Positions 9,092 to 18,321 of a stretch of 36,127 nucleotides of DNA are shown here, piece after piece. The position numbers were made by a program, and so were the translations under genes. This stretch comes from Chloroflexota bacterium (lineage in GTDB: Bacteria; Chloroflexota; Dehalococcoidia; Lucifugimonadales; GCA-2712585), in the NCBI GenBank assembly GCA_027294635.1, contig JAPULR010000137.1, positions 1 through 36,127 of the forward strand, written 5' to 3'. The first letter of the stretch is position 1. Each line of letters begins with the position of its first letter. The notes below the pieces were generated by a model that searched no databases, was not told where the DNA came from, and saw nothing but the letters and a program-made list of their open reading frames with translations.

Positions 9092-10183
9092 TCAGCTCCT
9101 TGGTTCGGGGTATCCTTTGACCAGTAGATCGTCACCCACCTGGTCCACCTTAACGTTCCTTAGCTTAAGGGCCTCCGTCAGAAGTCCGACGCCGCGGCCT
9201 TCTACGGGTGAGGGGGCCTCCTTGCCTCCAATGATAACAGGGGCAACAAAGGCCAGCACCTTGTCAACAAGACCCTGGTCAAAGAGGGAGCCCAGCAGGG
9301 TCCCGCCTCCCTCTACCAGGAGGCGTACGACATCCCGGTGGCCCAACTCCTCCAGCAGTGACTCCAGGTCAACGTGGCCGTCCTTTTGGGGCAGCTTAAG
9401 CACCTCGGCTCCGCTGGCCTCCAGCCTGGCCACTGCCGATTTCTCAGCTTTGAAGGTTGCGATTACGGTCTTACCGAGCTCATGGAGTAGTTTGGAATCG
9501 GGGGGCGTGCGACCCTGGCTGTCCACCACCACCCTGAGGGGCTGACGGTCCATGAGCTTCCCGTCGTCGCCCCGGGCGGTAAGGCGAGGGTTGTCCCTGA
9601 GGACGGTGTTGACTCCTACCATGATGGCTTCGGAGGTCCTGCGCCACTCATGCACCAGGCTCCGGGCTGCCTCCCCGGTAATCCACTGAGAATGGCCGGT
9701 GCGGGTGGCGATCTTGCCGTCCAGGCTCATGGCGAACTTTGCCGTGACGAAAGGCAGCCCTACGTTGATATGCTTGGCGAAGGCTTCGTACAGCTCATTG
9801 GCCTCTTCCGCACCCTCCCCAAGGTGGACCGCGATACCCGCCTCTTTCAGCTCGGCGATGCCTCGACCGCTGACCTTGGGGTTAGGGTCCAGGGCAGCGA
9901 TGTGTACCTCTTTGATTCCTAAGTCTACGATAGCCCTGGTACAAGGAGGTGTGCGACCGTGGGTGCAGCAGGGCTCTAAGGTGGCGTAGAGAGTAGCGTC
10001 CTTGGCTTCCTCACGCGCCTTCCTCAAGGCAACCACCTCGGCGTGGTCCTGCCCTGGTGGAAGGGTTGCGCCCTCGGCGATTACGCGTCCGTTTTTGACT
10101 ACCACGGCGCCCACGGCGGGGTTGGGGCTGGTGGTGCCCAGCGCCTCCTGGGCTAGGGCCAAGGCACGCTTCATATAGTCCAT
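9092..10183 (-). CDS. ribD: Bifunctional diaminohydroxyphosphoribosylaminopyrimidine deaminase/reductase
   Basis: MKRALALAQEALGTTSPNPAVGAVVVKNG...HAEVVAL...EPCCTHGRTPPC; reductase domain VEGGGTLLGSLF. Confidence 0.96.
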   Translation of the reverse strand: MDYMKRALALAQEALGTTSPNPAVGAVVVKNGRVIAEGATLPPGQDHAEVVALRKAREEAKDATLYATLEPCCTHGRTPPCTRAIVDLGIKEVHIAALDPNPKVSGRGIAELKEAGIAVHLGEGAEEANELYEAFAKHINVGLPFVTAKFAMSLDGKIATRTGHSQWITGEAARSLVHEWRRTSEAIMVGVNTVLRDNPRLTARGDDGKLMDRQPLRVVVDSQGRTPPDSKLLHELGKTVIATFKAEKSAVARLEASGAEVLKLPQKDGHVDLESLLEELGHRDVVRLLVEGGGTLLGSLFDQGLVDKVLAFVAPVIIGGKEAPSPVEGRGVGLLTEALKLRNVKVDQVGDDLLVKGYPEPRS

Positions 10184-10190
10184 GATGGGT

Positions 10191-10763
10191 TTATTGGTTC
10201 TGGGAAAAGTTTTCGTAGTAACGGCTGGCCGTAGGCTCCGTCTGGCCCTGGTATTTGCTGCCCAGGGAACTGGAGCCGTAGAGCCGCTCCGCTGGAGTGG
10301 TTAGACGAAGGAAGGAGATTTGGCCAATCTTCATCCCTTGATACAGGGTTATGGGCAGACGTGCTATGTTAGCCAGCTCTAGGGTAAGGTGGCCTTTCCA
10401 ACCCGGGTCCACGTAGCCCGCGGTGGAGTGGATGACCAGGCCTATCCGCCCCAGGGAGCTCTTGCCCTCCAGGCGAGCCACCAGGTCATCTGGGACCTCT
10501 ATATGTTCCGTGGTGCTGGCCAGCACGAACTCTCCGGGGTGGAGGGTGAAGGCCTCGTCACCCTCAATTTCCACCAACTCTGTAAGGTCGTCCGTTTGCT
10601 TTTTTACGTCGATGTAGGGTCTGCGGGTATTGCGAAACACCAGGAGCCGGTAGTCAAGGTGCAGGTCCACGCTGGCGGGCTGGATGTCCTGTGGGTCCAG
10701 GGGCTCTATCACGATGCGCCCCTTGGCCAACTCCTCTTTTATAGTGCGGTCGCTAAGAACCAT
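10191..10763 (-). CDS. dcd: dCTP deaminase
   Basis: MVLSDRTIKEELAKGRIVIEPLDPQDIQPASVDLHLDYR...GKSSLGRIGLVIHSTAGYVDPGWKGHLTLE; start ATG 10763. Confidence 0.95.
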   Translation of the reverse strand: MVLSDRTIKEELAKGRIVIEPLDPQDIQPASVDLHLDYRLLVFRNTRRPYIDVKKQTDDLTELVEIEGDEAFTLHPGEFVLASTTEHIEVPDDLVARLEGKSSLGRIGLVIHSTAGYVDPGWKGHLTLELANIARLPITLYQGMKIGQISFLRLTTPAERLYGSSSLGSKYQGQTEPTASRYYENFSQNQ

Positions 10764-10837
10764 ATTCTCTCCTTGTGATCCAAGCGATTGTATCAGCACC
10801 GTTTAAGCTCTACAACACAGGTTACCCATTTGGCAAA

Positions 10838-10880
10838 AAGAGAGAGGTCCCCGACCGCGGGGGTAGTGGTCAGGGACCCT
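10838..10880 (-). terminator. Rho-independent terminator for the SIMPL gene
   Basis: On the minus strand: GAGAGGGTCCCTGACC-N11-GGTCGGGGACCTCTCTCTTTTT. Confidence 0.75.
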
Positions 10881-10905
10881 CTCCAGGAGGTACGCCGAAG
10901 ATCTT

Positions 10906-11760
10906 TTACTCTATGGCGAAGACGGCCTGGACCGTCACCGACACGTCCAGCTCGCCGGTCCTTACGGGTGTTGGCGCTATAGCAAGGTCTAAGGAGGCGA
11001 AGGCAGCTTCAGATCGGACCACCGGGACAGCGCCACCAACCTGGGAGATCTGGACTAGCTTTCCAAGTCCCACGCCAGTAAGTCGGGCAAACTGCTCCGC
11101 CTGGGCCATGGCGGCCTTAACGGCGGCCTCCCGGGCCTGCACGGACAGCTCGGAGGTGTCCTCGATGGTGAAGGTGATGCCGTTGATCTGGACTGGATTT
11201 CCACCCACCTCGACTACGTCGTCTATGATGGGGCCGATGTTATCCAGGTCCCTGATCTTGACGCTGAGCTGGTTGGTAACCTGGTATCCGATCAGAACCC
11301 GCTCCCGGTCCGGTCTAAAGTCGTACTGTGGGAAGATGTTGAAGAAGCGGGTCTGGGTGTCCTTCTCCTCTATGCCGTGCCCGTCAAGGACCCCCAGCAT
11401 AGCGTTGAGGGAGACGTTGGCCCGCTCTAGGGCTTCCCTCACCGTGTCGGCGGTGACCTGAACGCCTAGATTGAGGATGGCCAGGTCCGGATCAGCAGTG
11501 ACGGTGCCTGTCCCGGTCACGAAAATTCCCTGCTGGGAATTGACTTGGCTGGAAGTAACAAACGAAACTCCTAGCCCTTCAAAGTCAGTAAGACCGACCG
11601 AGTCGCCGGAAGGTTGGCCACCCAACAACCCTGAGGTCCCAGCGCCGTCGGCGGTTGCTATCTCATCCCCATTGCTCGTCGCACCTCGACCACAGGCGAC
11701 GGTGAGGACCAGGATCGCCATGGCGGCCGATAGAATAATCAGCACCTTGGTTCGTGTCAT
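10906..11760 (-). CDS. SIMPL (DUF541) domain-containing secreted lipoprotein-like protein
   Basis: Signal with lipobox-like LTVACG; FVTGTGTVTADPDLAILNLGVQV...; ends VTVQAVFAIE. Confidence 0.85.
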   Translation of the reverse strand: MTRTKVLIILSAAMAILVLTVACGRGATSNGDEIATADGAGTSGLLGGQPSGDSVGLTDFEGLGVSFVTSSQVNSQQGIFVTGTGTVTADPDLAILNLGVQVTADTVREALERANVSLNAMLGVLDGHGIEEKDTQTRFFNIFPQYDFRPDRERVLIGYQVTNQLSVKIRDLDNIGPIIDDVVEVGGNPVQINGITFTIEDTSELSVQAREAAVKAAMAQAEQFARLTGVGLGKLVQISQVGGAVPVVRSEAAFASLDLAIAPTPVRTGELDVSVTVQAVFAIE

Positions 11761-11846
11761 TTCTTACCTCCAGCTTAGTAAATTGATCCTTTCACTATCT
11801 ATGACGTTGGTGATGGTAAAAAGGTTCCCTGGCGGATTAGGGGGCT

Positions 11847-11875
11847 TTGACTCCGTAAATCTGCGATGGTAGCAT
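11847..11875 (+). promoter_or_regulatory. Putative sigma70 promoter for the NHL-repeat gene
   Basis: TTGACT N17 TAGCAT. Confidence 0.45.
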
Positions 11876-11908
11876 CGGTGGCGACGGGACTGGATAGGAG
11901 AAGAGACC

Positions 11909-12817
11909 ATGGCAAAGACCGTTGGCAGCGGCAAGTTCACTTACGAAGTCGACCAAGAATGGGCTAAGCTGCCCCAGGGCTGGGAGATGACTACGGCGGC
12001 GGTGGCTGGAGATTCCCAGGACCGTATTTACGCCTTTGACCGAGGGGACCATCCCGTTATGGTCTTCGACCGGGAGGGAAACTACCTCTACTCCTGGGGC
12101 GAGGGTCTCATCAAGATGGCCCACGCCATCTATATAGATGCCCAGGACAACGTCTGGCTGGTGGACAGCCACGGTGGCCAGGTGATGAAGTTCACACCCG
12201 AGGGCAAACCCCTCATGACCATAGGCGCCAGGGGTTATCGGTCCGACACGGGAGTGGACCCCAATGACTTTGGGTCCGACACGCACTCTCGGGTCTCTCA
12301 TGCCGGTGGCCCCTTCAACATCCCCGCGGGAGTTGCGGTAGCGCCCTCGGGCGAGGTCTTTGTTGCCGACGGGTACGCCAATTGCCGGGTACACCGGTTC
12401 TCTCCCCAGGGTGACCTCATCATGTCCTGGGGAGGTCCGGGGAAGGAGCCGGGGCAGTTTAATCTGCCTCACGCTGTGTGGATAGACCGGCACGGCCGTG
12501 TCCTGGTAGCCGACCGGGAAAACGACCGGGTGCAGGTCTTTACTCAAGACGGGGAGAGTCTCTCCGTATGGCCCACCGAGCTCATTGGCCCGGCGGTGAT
12601 ATACATCGACGGCGACGACATCGCCTATGTGCCGGAGCATAACGCCGGGCTGTTTAGCATTCTCACCCTGGAGGGGGAGCGCCTGGCTCGGTGGGGCTCC
12701 GAGGTCAACCGCAGCTGCCACGGCGTTTGGGTGGACTCCCACGGCGACATCTATGTAGTCCAGCCGGGAGAATTCGGACGAAAACGACGGGTGGTCAAGT
12801 ATCATCGGCGGGGCTAA
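11909..12817 (+). CDS. NHL-repeat / six-bladed beta-propeller protein
   Basis: Repeated D..G/V..F...G......G blades (VFDREGNYLYSWGEG, VMKFTPEGKPLMTIG, VHRFSPQGDLIMSWGGPGKEPGQFNLPHAV). Confidence 0.85.
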   Translation: MAKTVGSGKFTYEVDQEWAKLPQGWEMTTAAVAGDSQDRIYAFDRGDHPVMVFDREGNYLYSWGEGLIKMAHAIYIDAQDNVWLVDSHGGQVMKFTPEGKPLMTIGARGYRSDTGVDPNDFGSDTHSRVSHAGGPFNIPAGVAVAPSGEVFVADGYANCRVHRFSPQGDLIMSWGGPGKEPGQFNLPHAVWIDRHGRVLVADRENDRVQVFTQDGESLSVWPTELIGPAVIYIDGDDIAYVPEHNAGLFSILTLEGERLARWGSEVNRSCHGVWVDSHGDIYVVQPGEFGRKRRVVKYHRRG

Positions 12818-12836
12818 GGTTTGCGCAACATCGCGA

Positions 12837-12865
12837 TTGACTTTTACCTGGGTTGGTGCTAATTA
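12837..12865 (+). promoter_or_regulatory. Putative sigma70 promoter for the amidohydrolase gene
   Basis: TTGACT N17 TAATTA. Confidence 0.45.
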
Positions 12866-12910
12866 AGAGGTGAGTTGACCTCGTTGCTGAAATTTCAGGA
12901 GGAGGGTTCT

Positions 12911-14140
12911 ATGGCAAGGCAGTATTTTGGAGGGGAACTTCCCGATTACTACATCGTTGATTCAGACTCCCACATAGACGAGAGCAAGTGTGAGCTTTGG
13001 CGCCGATTCCCCCCTGAGCTTCAGCCCTTTGCGCCTCGTAAGTTTGTAGATGCCAACTGGAAGGATACCGGCGCCGAGGCCAGGGGCAGCGGCAAGGCGT
13101 CTACCAGGCAGTACGACGATATATGGGTGCTGGAGCACTCCAAGGTCTTTCCCAACTCGGACTTTCGCACCGGGCCTTACGGAAGACTGGCCACCTTTTC
13201 CCCCCACAGTGAGGACCAGTGGTATAACCGAGAGGGTGAACGGGACCCGAAGCTTCGTATGAAGGACCTGGACGAGGAAGGTTTTGACGTGACCTTCGTG
13301 TTCTGTGTGCTGCACCAGAACCTTCTCAATACCGTGGACAACCCCGAGGTAGCCTATCACTTCGCCAAAGGCTGGAACGACTGGATTACCGAGTGGACCG
13401 ACGGCCACACCGATCGGATCCGAGGCACGGCCATATTGCCGTTACACGATATTGACCTGGCGGTGAAGGAGCTGCGCCGGGCCGCGGACCTGGGATTGGG
13501 CGGTGCCTATATCCCTTGTCAGTTTAAAGGGGAGTGGACCTATACGGAGAAGTACTGGCCCGTGCTGGAGGAGTGTCAGCGGCTGGGTATGCCCGTATCC
13601 ATCCACCAGCAGCTTCACGAGTCGGTGGGGATGCGGCGGCTGGAAAACGAGTTTCTCAAGCACCTCTTCATGGGTATCGATGCCCCCTTCTCGGTGGTGG
13701 GCTTCATCGCCAGCGGGGTCTTGGACCGGTTTCCAGACCTCAAGATTGCCTGGATTGAGCAGGGATGCGGCTGGCTTCCCTTCTACCTGGACCGGCTGGA
13801 GGAGCACTACGAGATCATGCCCAACTTTGTGCCGGAGCCTCGTAAGGAGAACCCGCAAGACTACTTTGGGGACCAGCTCTTCATCTGCTTTGAGCCCGAG
13901 GAGTCGGACTATCTGCCCTTCCTGGAGAAAAAGGTGGGTCCAGACGGTATCATCATAGGGTCCGACTACTCCCACTTCGACTGCCTTTCGCCCGTTTCTG
14001 TCCAGAGGGTGCTAGACCACTCTGAGCTAAGTGACGAGAGCAAGAGGAAATTCCTCTCGGACAATCCCATTCGCTTCTGGAACCTGGACCCTGTAACCCA
14101 TAAGAGGAGGGTGCCAGCGGAGGCCAGCCGCGCCAGCTAG
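12911..14140 (+). CDS. Amidohydrolase family protein (amidohydrolase_2, TIM-barrel metal-dependent hydrolase)
   Basis: YYIVDSDSHIDES, GMPVSIHQQLHES, DRFPDLKIAWIEQGCGWLPFYLDRL, IIIGSDYSHFD; ATG 12911 with gaggaggg SD. Confidence 0.88.
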   Translation: MARQYFGGELPDYYIVDSDSHIDESKCELWRRFPPELQPFAPRKFVDANWKDTGAEARGSGKASTRQYDDIWVLEHSKVFPNSDFRTGPYGRLATFSPHSEDQWYNREGERDPKLRMKDLDEEGFDVTFVFCVLHQNLLNTVDNPEVAYHFAKGWNDWITEWTDGHTDRIRGTAILPLHDIDLAVKELRRAADLGLGGAYIPCQFKGEWTYTEKYWPVLEECQRLGMPVSIHQQLHESVGMRRLENEFLKHLFMGIDAPFSVVGFIASGVLDRFPDLKIAWIEQGCGWLPFYLDRLEEHYEIMPNFVPEPRKENPQDYFGDQLFICFEPEESDYLPFLEKKVGPDGIIIGSDYSHFDCLSPVSVQRVLDHSELSDESKRKFLSDNPIRFWNLDPVTHKRRVPAEASRAS

Positions 14141-14175
14141 CCGGATATAGTCCACTTGTTGATGGGTTATCATGA

Positions 14176-14212
14176 TGGCCGCTGGAACAGAGGCTCCAGC
14201 GGCCACGTTTTT
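14176..14212 (+). terminator. Rho-independent terminator/attenuator
   Basis: TGGCCGCTGGA-acagaggc-TCCAGCGGCCA-cg-TTTTT; directly abuts the SD of the next gene. Confidence 0.75.
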
Positions 14213-14226
14213 CTAGGAGGGGAGCC

Positions 14227-14832
14227 ATGCCAACAGAATCTAATGCACCGCCGGAACGAGAAGGGGCCGCAGTAGTTCTCAATCTTGACGACCCCGGTGA
14301 CTTACGGCTCGTCAGTGGTAAGCTCAAGTGGGCCCCGGGGCTGATACCCGGCGCCGAAAATGAGGGCCTGGTGGCTGGCAAATTCATCGAGGCGCCACCG
14401 CGGTTGGCTGACTTCGACGACTCGACTTGGGAGACTCCCAGGAACATCCGTGAGGTTGTTGGGACCGGAACCACTTTTGCCTGGTATCGCTTCACCATAA
14501 CCTTGCCCGAAAAGGTCGGGAGCTTGGACGTGAAGGGGGCCCAGGTCTGGTTTACGACCTGCGCCGACGACTACGGCGAGGTGTGGGTGGACTGCCCTCC
14601 CTTTACGCCTGACTTCAGGGCCGCCCAGGCCATCGCTCAGAACAAGCTGTCGCCGACGGCGGGCTACAACGCCGAGAACCGTATACTCATCGCCAGGGAA
14701 GCTGAGCCCGGGAGACGCCACGTCATCGCCTGCCTGGCCATCAACGCACCCATCGCTAACCCCCTGGGTGGTGTGTTCCTCCGTTACGCTAGGTTGGAGA
14801 TATGCCAGGGCCTGGCTAAGGTACCCATTTAG
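14227..14832 (+). CDS. Hypothetical protein, possible galactose-binding-like beta-sandwich
   Basis: 201 aa ORF with aggagggg SD; TFAWYRFTITLPEKVGSLDVKGAQVWFTTCADDYGEVWVDC resembles a carbohydrate-binding/jelly-roll fold. Family not certain. Confidence 0.6.
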   Translation: MPTESNAPPEREGAAVVLNLDDPGDLRLVSGKLKWAPGLIPGAENEGLVAGKFIEAPPRLADFDDSTWETPRNIREVVGTGTTFAWYRFTITLPEKVGSLDVKGAQVWFTTCADDYGEVWVDCPPFTPDFRAAQAIAQNKLSPTAGYNAENRILIAREAEPGRRHVIACLAINAPIANPLGGVFLRYARLEICQGLAKVPI

Positions 14833-14859
14833 CGTACGCGACACCACGCGCCAGATTCG

Positions 14860-14888
14860 TTGACACCATACTAAGGCGCTACTAGAAT
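14860..14888 (+). promoter_or_regulatory. Putative sigma70 promoter for cyclase paralog 1
   Basis: TTGACA N17 TAGAAT. Confidence 0.55.
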
Positions 14889-14944
14889 ACGGCCACCGCA
14901 CGCCATTATTGGTTGTGCACCAATATGACCGCCAAGGAGGAGCC

Positions 14945-15901
14945 ATGGCCAGGACACTTCCCGCAGCAGCGGACGTTCGTCAGTACCACAAATCTTTGAG
15001 CAACTGGGGCCGTTGGGGCAAAGAGGACCAGCTAGGAGCCATGAACCTGATTACGCCAGAAAAACGGCTCAAGGCCGTTAGCCTGGTCAAGAAGGGAGTC
15101 ACGGTGACCATGGCCCGACCCATTGTGGCCGAGCCCAGCGCCGATAGTCCGGTGCCTCCAACCCTCCACATGATCGAGAGCGGCGAGGGTTGGAATACCA
15201 CTCCGGGCAAAAAGGACCAGGCCTCCCACAACGCCAGTGAGTACATCGGGTTTGTATTCCACGGCTATATCATGACGCACGTGGATGCCCTGTCCCACTG
15301 GTTCGACGGAGACAAGATGTACAACGGCCATCCCGCCGACGCCATTCGCACCCGGGGTGGCGCCACCATGGAGAGCATCGATCTGCTCAAAAATGGGGTG
15401 GTTACCAGGGGAGTCCTTTTCGACTTTCCCACCCTCAAAGGTGTGGACTATATGCAGGAGAGGGAGGCAATTTTTCCAGAGGACCTGGACGCCGCGGAGA
15501 AGAAGTTCAACGTGAAGGTAGAGGCGGGAGACCTTCTCCTTATCAGAACTGGAAACTGGGAACGGCGCAAAGCATTGGGACCCAGGAGTCCCAATGCCGA
15601 AGGCGGCGGCGCCTCCGGGCTTCATGCCGCGTGCCTGCCGTGGCTCAGAGAACGGGACATCGCCATGCTGGGGGGAGACCTGGCCCAGGACGTGATTCCC
15701 AGCGGCTACTCTGAGTTTTCTCTACCTGTGCACCAGGTGATTCTCACGGCCATGGGCTGCTGGATTCTGGACAACTGTAACTTTGAGGACCTGGCCCGCA
15801 TGTGCAAGGAGGAGAACCGCTACGAGTTTCTGACCGTAGTGACTCCCCTGCGCATGGCCAACGGCACCGGGTCCCCGGTGAATCCCATCGCTATCTTTTA
15901 G
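14945..15901 (+). CDS. Cyclase family protein (kynurenine formamidase-like), paralog 1
   Basis: LSNWGRWGKEDQLGAMNLITPEKR, THVDALSHWF metal-binding motif, RTGNWERR; ATG 14945 with aaggagg SD. Confidence 0.9.
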   Translation: MARTLPAAADVRQYHKSLSNWGRWGKEDQLGAMNLITPEKRLKAVSLVKKGVTVTMARPIVAEPSADSPVPPTLHMIESGEGWNTTPGKKDQASHNASEYIGFVFHGYIMTHVDALSHWFDGDKMYNGHPADAIRTRGGATMESIDLLKNGVVTRGVLFDFPTLKGVDYMQEREAIFPEDLDAAEKKFNVKVEAGDLLLIRTGNWERRKALGPRSPNAEGGGASGLHAACLPWLRERDIAMLGGDLAQDVIPSGYSEFSLPVHQVILTAMGCWILDNCNFEDLARMCKEENRYEFLTVVTPLRMANGTGSPVNPIAIF

Positions 15902-15941
15902 TGATATCCAGCTTTAGAGGGTAAACCGAAAGTAGGAGGAA

Positions 15942-16892
15942 ATGGCTAAGACGAAACCAACGTCGGATGAAATTAGAGGTTGGTTTACCTCCCTCAGCAA
16001 CTGGGGCCGCTGGGGAAAGGAAGACCAGATGGGGACACTTAACCTAATCACCCCGGAGAAGCGTATGGGGGCCTTTGGCCTGGTCAAAAAGGGCCGAAGC
16101 GTAACGTTGTCGCGGCCCATCGTGGCGGAGAACTCCATAGACGCTCGCGTGCCGCCCCAGCAGTACACCATAGAGAGCGGGGAAGGTTGGGAGAGCACGC
16201 CTGAGAAGATGGAGACGACCAACAGGTCCGCCTCGGAGTACATAGGGATGGTGCCCCACGGGTTCGTCATTACGCATGTGGATAGCCTCTCCCACATATA
16301 CCTGGGAAGCCAGATGTACAACGGCTGGCCCGCCCACAAAGTGCTGACGCGAGGTGGCGCCACGGTGGAGAGTATCGACCTGCTGAAGGACGGCGTGATA
16401 ACCCGTGGAGTGTTGTTGGACATGCCCACCCTGAAGGGCGTGGACTACATGCAGCCGGGGGAAGCCCTCTATCCCGAGGACCTGGAGGCGGCGGAGCAGC
16501 GGTTTAACGTTAAGGTCCAGTCAGGGGATGCCCTTTTCATCAGGACCGGAAACTGGGAACGCCGTAACGCCTTGGGGCCTGAGAACCCTCACGAGGTGGG
16601 GTCCGCGGGTATGCAGGCCGCATGTCTACCGTGGATAAAGAGTAAAGACATCGCCGTGCTGGGCGGAGATATGGCCAGCGATGTGATACCCAGCGGCTAT
16701 GAGGACATTCCCATGCCCATCCATCAGGTCATGGTTCCGGTGATGGGGTGCTGGCTAATAGATAACTGCAACTTTGAAGGCCTGGCTGCCGTGTGTAAGG
16801 AAGAAGGTCGGTACGAGTTCCTGGCAATAATAACTCCCTTACGGTTGGCTACTGCTACGGGGGCTCCAGCGAATCCCATAGCCGTGTTTTAG
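15942..16892 (+). CDS. Cyclase family protein (kynurenine formamidase-like), paralog 2
   Basis: LSNWGRWGKEDQMGTLNLITPEKR, THVDSLSHIY, RTGNWERR; colinear with paralog 1. Confidence 0.9.
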   Translation: MAKTKPTSDEIRGWFTSLSNWGRWGKEDQMGTLNLITPEKRMGAFGLVKKGRSVTLSRPIVAENSIDARVPPQQYTIESGEGWESTPEKMETTNRSASEYIGMVPHGFVITHVDSLSHIYLGSQMYNGWPAHKVLTRGGATVESIDLLKDGVITRGVLLDMPTLKGVDYMQPGEALYPEDLEAAEQRFNVKVQSGDALFIRTGNWERRNALGPENPHEVGSAGMQAACLPWIKSKDIAVLGGDMASDVIPSGYEDIPMPIHQVMVPVMGCWLIDNCNFEGLAAVCKEEGRYEFLAIITPLRLATATGAPANPIAVF

Positions 16893-16901
16893 AGGGATAC
16901 T

Positions 16902-17624
16902 TTAGCTGGTCGCCCTGCCAGGAGCGCGGCGCCACAGCCAGATGAGGCCTCCGGCGAGGACAAGGGTCAAGGCGGCTAGCATACCCTCGGCAATACGCCA
17001 GTAGGCGGATGTTCCACCCTCGGACTCTCCCAAGGGTTCGGCGCTTGTGATTGACGCCAGATCATCGATGGTGAGTTCTTGTTTGGCCTTCTCCTCTTCT
17101 GTGGTAGCGGGCGTCCCTGCCGCGATGGTGAGGTCAGTGGTTTCCCCTTCGCTCCCATCGGCCGCCTCAGCTTGGATCATGGAGCGGACTGACTCCGGTT
17201 CTCCCTCTTGGGGTGGCGAGGCTGTCGCGGTAGGCTCTCCAATAGACGTTGCGGCCTCAGGTGACGTGCCGCGGGGAGCTGTGCCCTCCGTGGTCAGCAC
17301 TCCCGATAGGTCCGAGGACAAGATGACCAGAAAGGCCGCCAGCGCCGCCGAGGTTGCCAGCCCTGCGGCCCAGGTGGGGATACCCGTCCTCTGAGGCGCG
17401 GTAGCAGGCGCTTTGGCCAGCACAAAGGATCGGCGGGGCTTAACCAAAGGAGTTCTCTGAACAAGCTCTACCGTAGACCTCAAGGACTCAAAATCCTCTC
17501 GGCACTCGCCACAGGCCGACAGGTGCATCTCAACCTTGCGTCCGTCTTCGTCGGACAGGCGGTTGTCCAGGTACTCTGACAGGTTCTCCCGGGATACGTG
17601 ACGCTTTCTAAATAGTCGTAGCAT
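16902..17624 (-). CDS. Anti-sigma factor with N-terminal zinc finger and two TM segments
   Basis: LSEYLDNRLSDEDGRKVEMHLSACGECREDFESL (H-x3-C-x2-C ZAS motif), TM TWAAGLATSAALAAFLVIL, C-terminal TM MLAALTLVLAGGLIWLWRR. Confidence 0.82.
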   Translation of the reverse strand: MLRLFRKRHVSRENLSEYLDNRLSDEDGRKVEMHLSACGECREDFESLRSTVELVQRTPLVKPRRSFVLAKAPATAPQRTGIPTWAAGLATSAALAAFLVILSSDLSGVLTTEGTAPRGTSPEAATSIGEPTATASPPQEGEPESVRSMIQAEAADGSEGETTDLTIAAGTPATTEEEKAKQELTIDDLASITSAEPLGESEGGTSAYWRIAEGMLAALTLVLAGGLIWLWRRAPGRATS

Positions 17625-17628
17625 CTTC

Positions 17629-18228
17629 CTATCTTTCCTGACGGAATGAGGGGGGCAAAAGTTCCCTCTGGGTCCTGAGGTAGTCTCGTAGGGCGGCTCT
17701 GCCACGGCTGAGACGGGATTTCACCGTTCCCAAGGATGTGTCCATGGTCTGAGAGGCTTCCTCATAGCTGAAGCCCTCGATGTCAATAAGAACGATAGCA
17801 AGGCGCTGGTCTTCTGCCAGGGTCTCCAGTCCCTTATGTATGGCCTCCCTCAGCTCGGAGCTGAGGGTTTGGCTCTCGGGTGAGGCTGTGGAAGACGCGA
17901 CAGGGTCTTCTGGATCCGAGGGTAGGGAATCAAGGGGTTGGCTGGGTCTCGATTTCTTGGCTCTCAGCATGTCTCGGCAGGTATTAGCTACGATTCGCAT
18001 GAGCCAGGCAGCCAGGTTCTGTCCCCGGAAACCTTTGAAGGCGCGGAAAGCCGAAAGAAAGGCCTCCTGGGTAGCGTCCTCCGCAAGGGCCCAGTCACCT
18101 AACATGTAGCTGGCCAGGTTGTAGGCGCGGGTCTGGTGCTCCTCCACGGCACAGTTGAAGCAGTACTCCTGACCCGACTTGTCGAATACGGGCAAAAGGG
18201 AGTGGGTAATGCTGTGAGTCTGGGTCAT
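17629..18228 (-). CDS. ECF-type RNA polymerase sigma factor
   Basis: Region 2 (YNLASYMLGDWALAEDATQEAFLSAFRAFKGF) and region 4 (LAIVLIDIEGFSYEEASQTMDTSLGTVKSRLSRGRAALRDYL); ATG 18228. Confidence 0.92.
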   Translation of the reverse strand: MTQTHSITHSLLPVFDKSGQEYCFNCAVEEHQTRAYNLASYMLGDWALAEDATQEAFLSAFRAFKGFRGQNLAAWLMRIVANTCRDMLRAKKSRPSQPLDSLPSDPEDPVASSTASPESQTLSSELREAIHKGLETLAEDQRLAIVLIDIEGFSYEEASQTMDTSLGTVKSRLSRGRAALRDYLRTQRELLPPSFRQER

Positions 18229-18267
18229 AAACGCTTTTGGATTCGGTGCAGGCAGAGAGACCAAGGT

Positions 18268-18273
18268 ATTATA
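18268..18273 (-). promoter_or_regulatory. Putative -10 (TATAAT) for the sigma/anti-sigma operon
   Basis: Minus-strand TATAAT about 40 nt upstream of ATG 18228; -35 AT-rich, not consensus. Confidence 0.35.
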
Positions 18274-18321
18274 ATCCGGCTAATACCTAAATATTAAGGG
18301 TGTAACGGAGCTTTATTCATT

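Noticed and set aside
10764-10905. FMN riboswitch upstream of the dcd-rib operon
   Set aside because: Only a terminator for the SIMPL gene is visible; no RFN-like conserved core recognised. ribD itself starts 8 nt from the end of dcd.
11837-12805. 322-aa minus-strand ORF
   Set aside because: Fully antisense to the NHL-repeat gene; no recognisable domain.
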